Origin: Arthrobacter sp. GMC3
Lineage (GTDB): Bacteria > Actinomycetota > Actinomycetes > Actinomycetales > Micrococcaceae
Direction: 5' to 3'
Assembly (NCBI RefSeq): GCF_002929305.1
Contig: NZ_PJIO01000011.1
Span: 55,603-119,602 of the forward strand
DNA length: 64,000 nt
Shown here piece by piece: positions 63,110-64,000 of the stretch. A program made the translations under genes and the position numbers. The notes beneath the pieces were generated by a model. The model ran no database searches. It saw nothing but the letters and a program-made list of their open reading frames with translations, and had not been told where the DNA came from. Each line of letters begins with the position of its first letter. Position 1 is the stretch's first letter.

Positions 63110-63885
63110 CCGGCTACCTCTGCCACTGGCTCGGAATCCAGGTTGTTGAAGGTGTAGAGGTGGACGCCCGCTGGGGGATGTGGCAGGGACGTCAAGGCCC
63201 TGATGAGCTCCCCCGACTGGTAGCGGCTCCCGATGAGCAGGCTCCGGCTAAGCGCACCTTTGCCGCTGATGAACTTCAACGAACTGCCTACCCCGATCTT
63301 CGCGGCCAGCAGGAGAAGCTTTGTCCGGGGGACATTTCCGGCAACGCCGGCCAAAACAGGGAGTCCTACGCCCTCGGTGCGCAAGGTGTCCATGTAGTCT
63401 CCAATGACCGCCGGTGAGAAGCACATCTGGGTGACAATGTGGCTGGCTAGCTCCTGCTTGGCCTGCAGGGATTCCAGTAGCTGGTTGTCGGAGATGGCCG
63501 GGTGCCCCTCCGGGTACCCGGCCACGCCCATCGTGAGGGTGTTGGCGCTCAGTTCCGCGATTTCACGCATCAGGCTCTCACCGGACGCGAACGGCCCGGC
63601 CGGCTGGGCCTTATCCCCGCCAATCACGAAGACTTCCGTGATGCCGGAGGTGGTGCACGCCCGCACAATGCTGGCCAACTGCTCGCGCGATTCAATGGAC
63701 CGTGCGGCAAGGTGCGGCACGGCGTTGAATCCGTGACCAGCCAGCATTTGCGCCGTGTCCATGGTGCGTTCCACGCCGTGGTGAGGAAGACAGGTCACGG
63801 TGACGGTGGCACCGGCGGGGACCTGCGCCCGCACCGCCGCGACGATGCCGTCGGTGGGGATGATTTCCAGGCGGGTAGGGAGCAT
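63106..63885 (-). CDS. Methylenetetrahydrofolate reductase-like protein
   Basis: About 259 residues from ATG at 63885, with AGGAA just upstream (GTG at 63888 is equal in frame). The TIM-barrel MTHFR pattern is seen: VTCLPHHGVERTMDTAQML, VPHLAARSIESREQLASIV, VFVIGGDKAQPAGPF, MGVAGYPEGHPAI and TQMCFSPAVIGDY. It is shorter and more divergent than MetF, and resembles the methylenetetrahydrofolate reductase-like proteins of C1-demethylation loci. Its neighbours upstream are cut off. Confidence 0.85.
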   Translation of the reverse strand: MLPTRLEIIPTDGIVAAVRAQVPAGATVTVTCLPHHGVERTMDTAQMLAGHGFNAVPHLAARSIESREQLASIVRACTTSGITEVFVIGGDKAQPAGPFASGESLMREIAELSANTLTMGVAGYPEGHPAISDNQLLESLQAKQELASHIVTQMCFSPAVIGDYMDTLRTEGVGLPVLAGVAGNVPRTKLLLLAAKIGVGSSLKFISGKGALSRSLLIGSRYQSGELIRALTSLPHPPAGVHLYTFNNLDSEPVAEVAG

Positions 63886-63912
63886 CACGGTTCCTATTTA
63901 GAGTGAGCGGGT

Positions 63913-64000
63913 CTAGTGGGATTCAATCAGGGATGCTGCTTCTTGGCGGGTGTGGCCGGCGTCTTCGATGCCGTCGGCGATGTGGGCGAGGTGTTCGGGG
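63913..64000 (-). CDS. C-terminal fragment of an unrecognised gene (cut by window edge)
   Basis: The last 28 or so codons of a minus-strand gene end EHLAHIADGIEDAGHTRQEA followed by ASLIESH and a stop. I do not recognise the family from so short a piece. It lies 27 bases upstream of the MTHFR-like gene on the same strand, so it may be in one operon with it. Confidence 0.55.
   Translation of the reverse strand, partial: PEHLAHIADGIEDAGHTRQEAASLIESH

Noticed and set aside
2298..64000. tRNA, rRNA, riboswitches, CRISPR arrays, insertion sequences, toxin-antitoxin or defence genes
   Set aside because: I looked for T-loop motifs, repeat-spacer patterns, transposase motifs and short paired operons. 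Nothing convincing was found by eye; computed searches (tRNAscan-SE, Infernal with Rfam) would settle the RNA part.

Overview
The window reads as GC-rich chromosomal DNA of a high-GC Gram-positive actinobacterium, most likely Micrococcaceae and Arthrobacter-like. The signs are dense, mostly short-spaced genes with many GTG and TTG starts, an actinobacterial phosphomutase/DUF3090/SCO1664 triad, a DinB-type putative mycothiol-dependent protein, LAxTG sortase signals of the class E type, and core genes (typA, ychF, rmuC, ispH, xseAB, mdh). The genus is inferred, not proven. No rRNA, tRNA, CRISPR array, prophage, transposase or plasmid function was seen, so this is core plus lightly accessory chromosome.

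Layout. 1-4.7 kb: start of typA, an orphan peptide-type binding lipoprotein, and small enzymes (DinB, VOC, DUF1877, acetyltransferase). 4.8-9.1 kb: a wall-anchored GH92 alpha-mannosidase divergent from a LacI regulator. 9.2-12.1 kb: a DHFR-like protein, then the phosphomutase-DUF3090-SCO1664 triad. 12.2-18.3 kb: housekeeping block ychF, rmuC, ispH, a membrane protein, xseA-xseB. 18.4-21.6 kb: a large repeat-built surface protein. 21.8-25.3 kb: PPK2, an alanine-type aminotransferase, an osmoprotectant-type binding lipoprotein, and a 79-bp tandem repeat array. 25.3-31.6 kb: GH35 beta-galactosidase with a perfect LacI operator and divergent regulator, an amino-sugar kinase, a nitronate monooxygenase and an MFS exporter. 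31.7-35.4 kb: a trans-sulfuration-type PLP enzyme and a second MFS exporter, each divergent from an Lrp/AsnC regulator. 35.5-39.8 kb: CorA, aldo/keto reductase, DHA2 exporter, a 55-bp tandem array, nitroreductase. 40.0-43.7 kb: malate dehydrogenase and the 5-oxoprolinase genes pxpA and fused pxpBC. 43.7-46 kb: ArsR/AHSA1 pair, DUF1801, PLDc_N, Nudix. 46-49.3 kb: TetR and a two-gene ABC exporter. 49.4-54.1 kb: DUF2264, dienelactone hydrolase, a tiny double-DivIVA-motif protein, a secreted or membrane small protein plus a BNR-type lipoprotein. 54.1-61 kb: a class B penicillin-binding protein, ABC-F ATPase, SDR, GAP-family membrane protein, lipoprotein, VOC. 61-64 kb: LysR divergent from a nitrilase-family hydrolase, an MTHFR-like gene and one cut-off gene.

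How the genes work together. Two carbohydrate loci (GH92 and GH35) each have their own divergent LacI repressor. Two amino-acid-type loci are paired with Lrp regulators. pxpA-pxpBC form the pyroglutamate-hydrolysing enzyme. The triad looks like a kinase-fold protein, a histidine phosphatase and a zinc-ribbon protein in one operon. It is conserved in actinobacteria, I know of no firmly established function, and it is the best candidate here for an uncharacterised system. Other unusual features are two tandem arrays with a shared core at unrelated loci, three long intergenic palindromes, and two surface proteins with the same LAxTG sorting signal.
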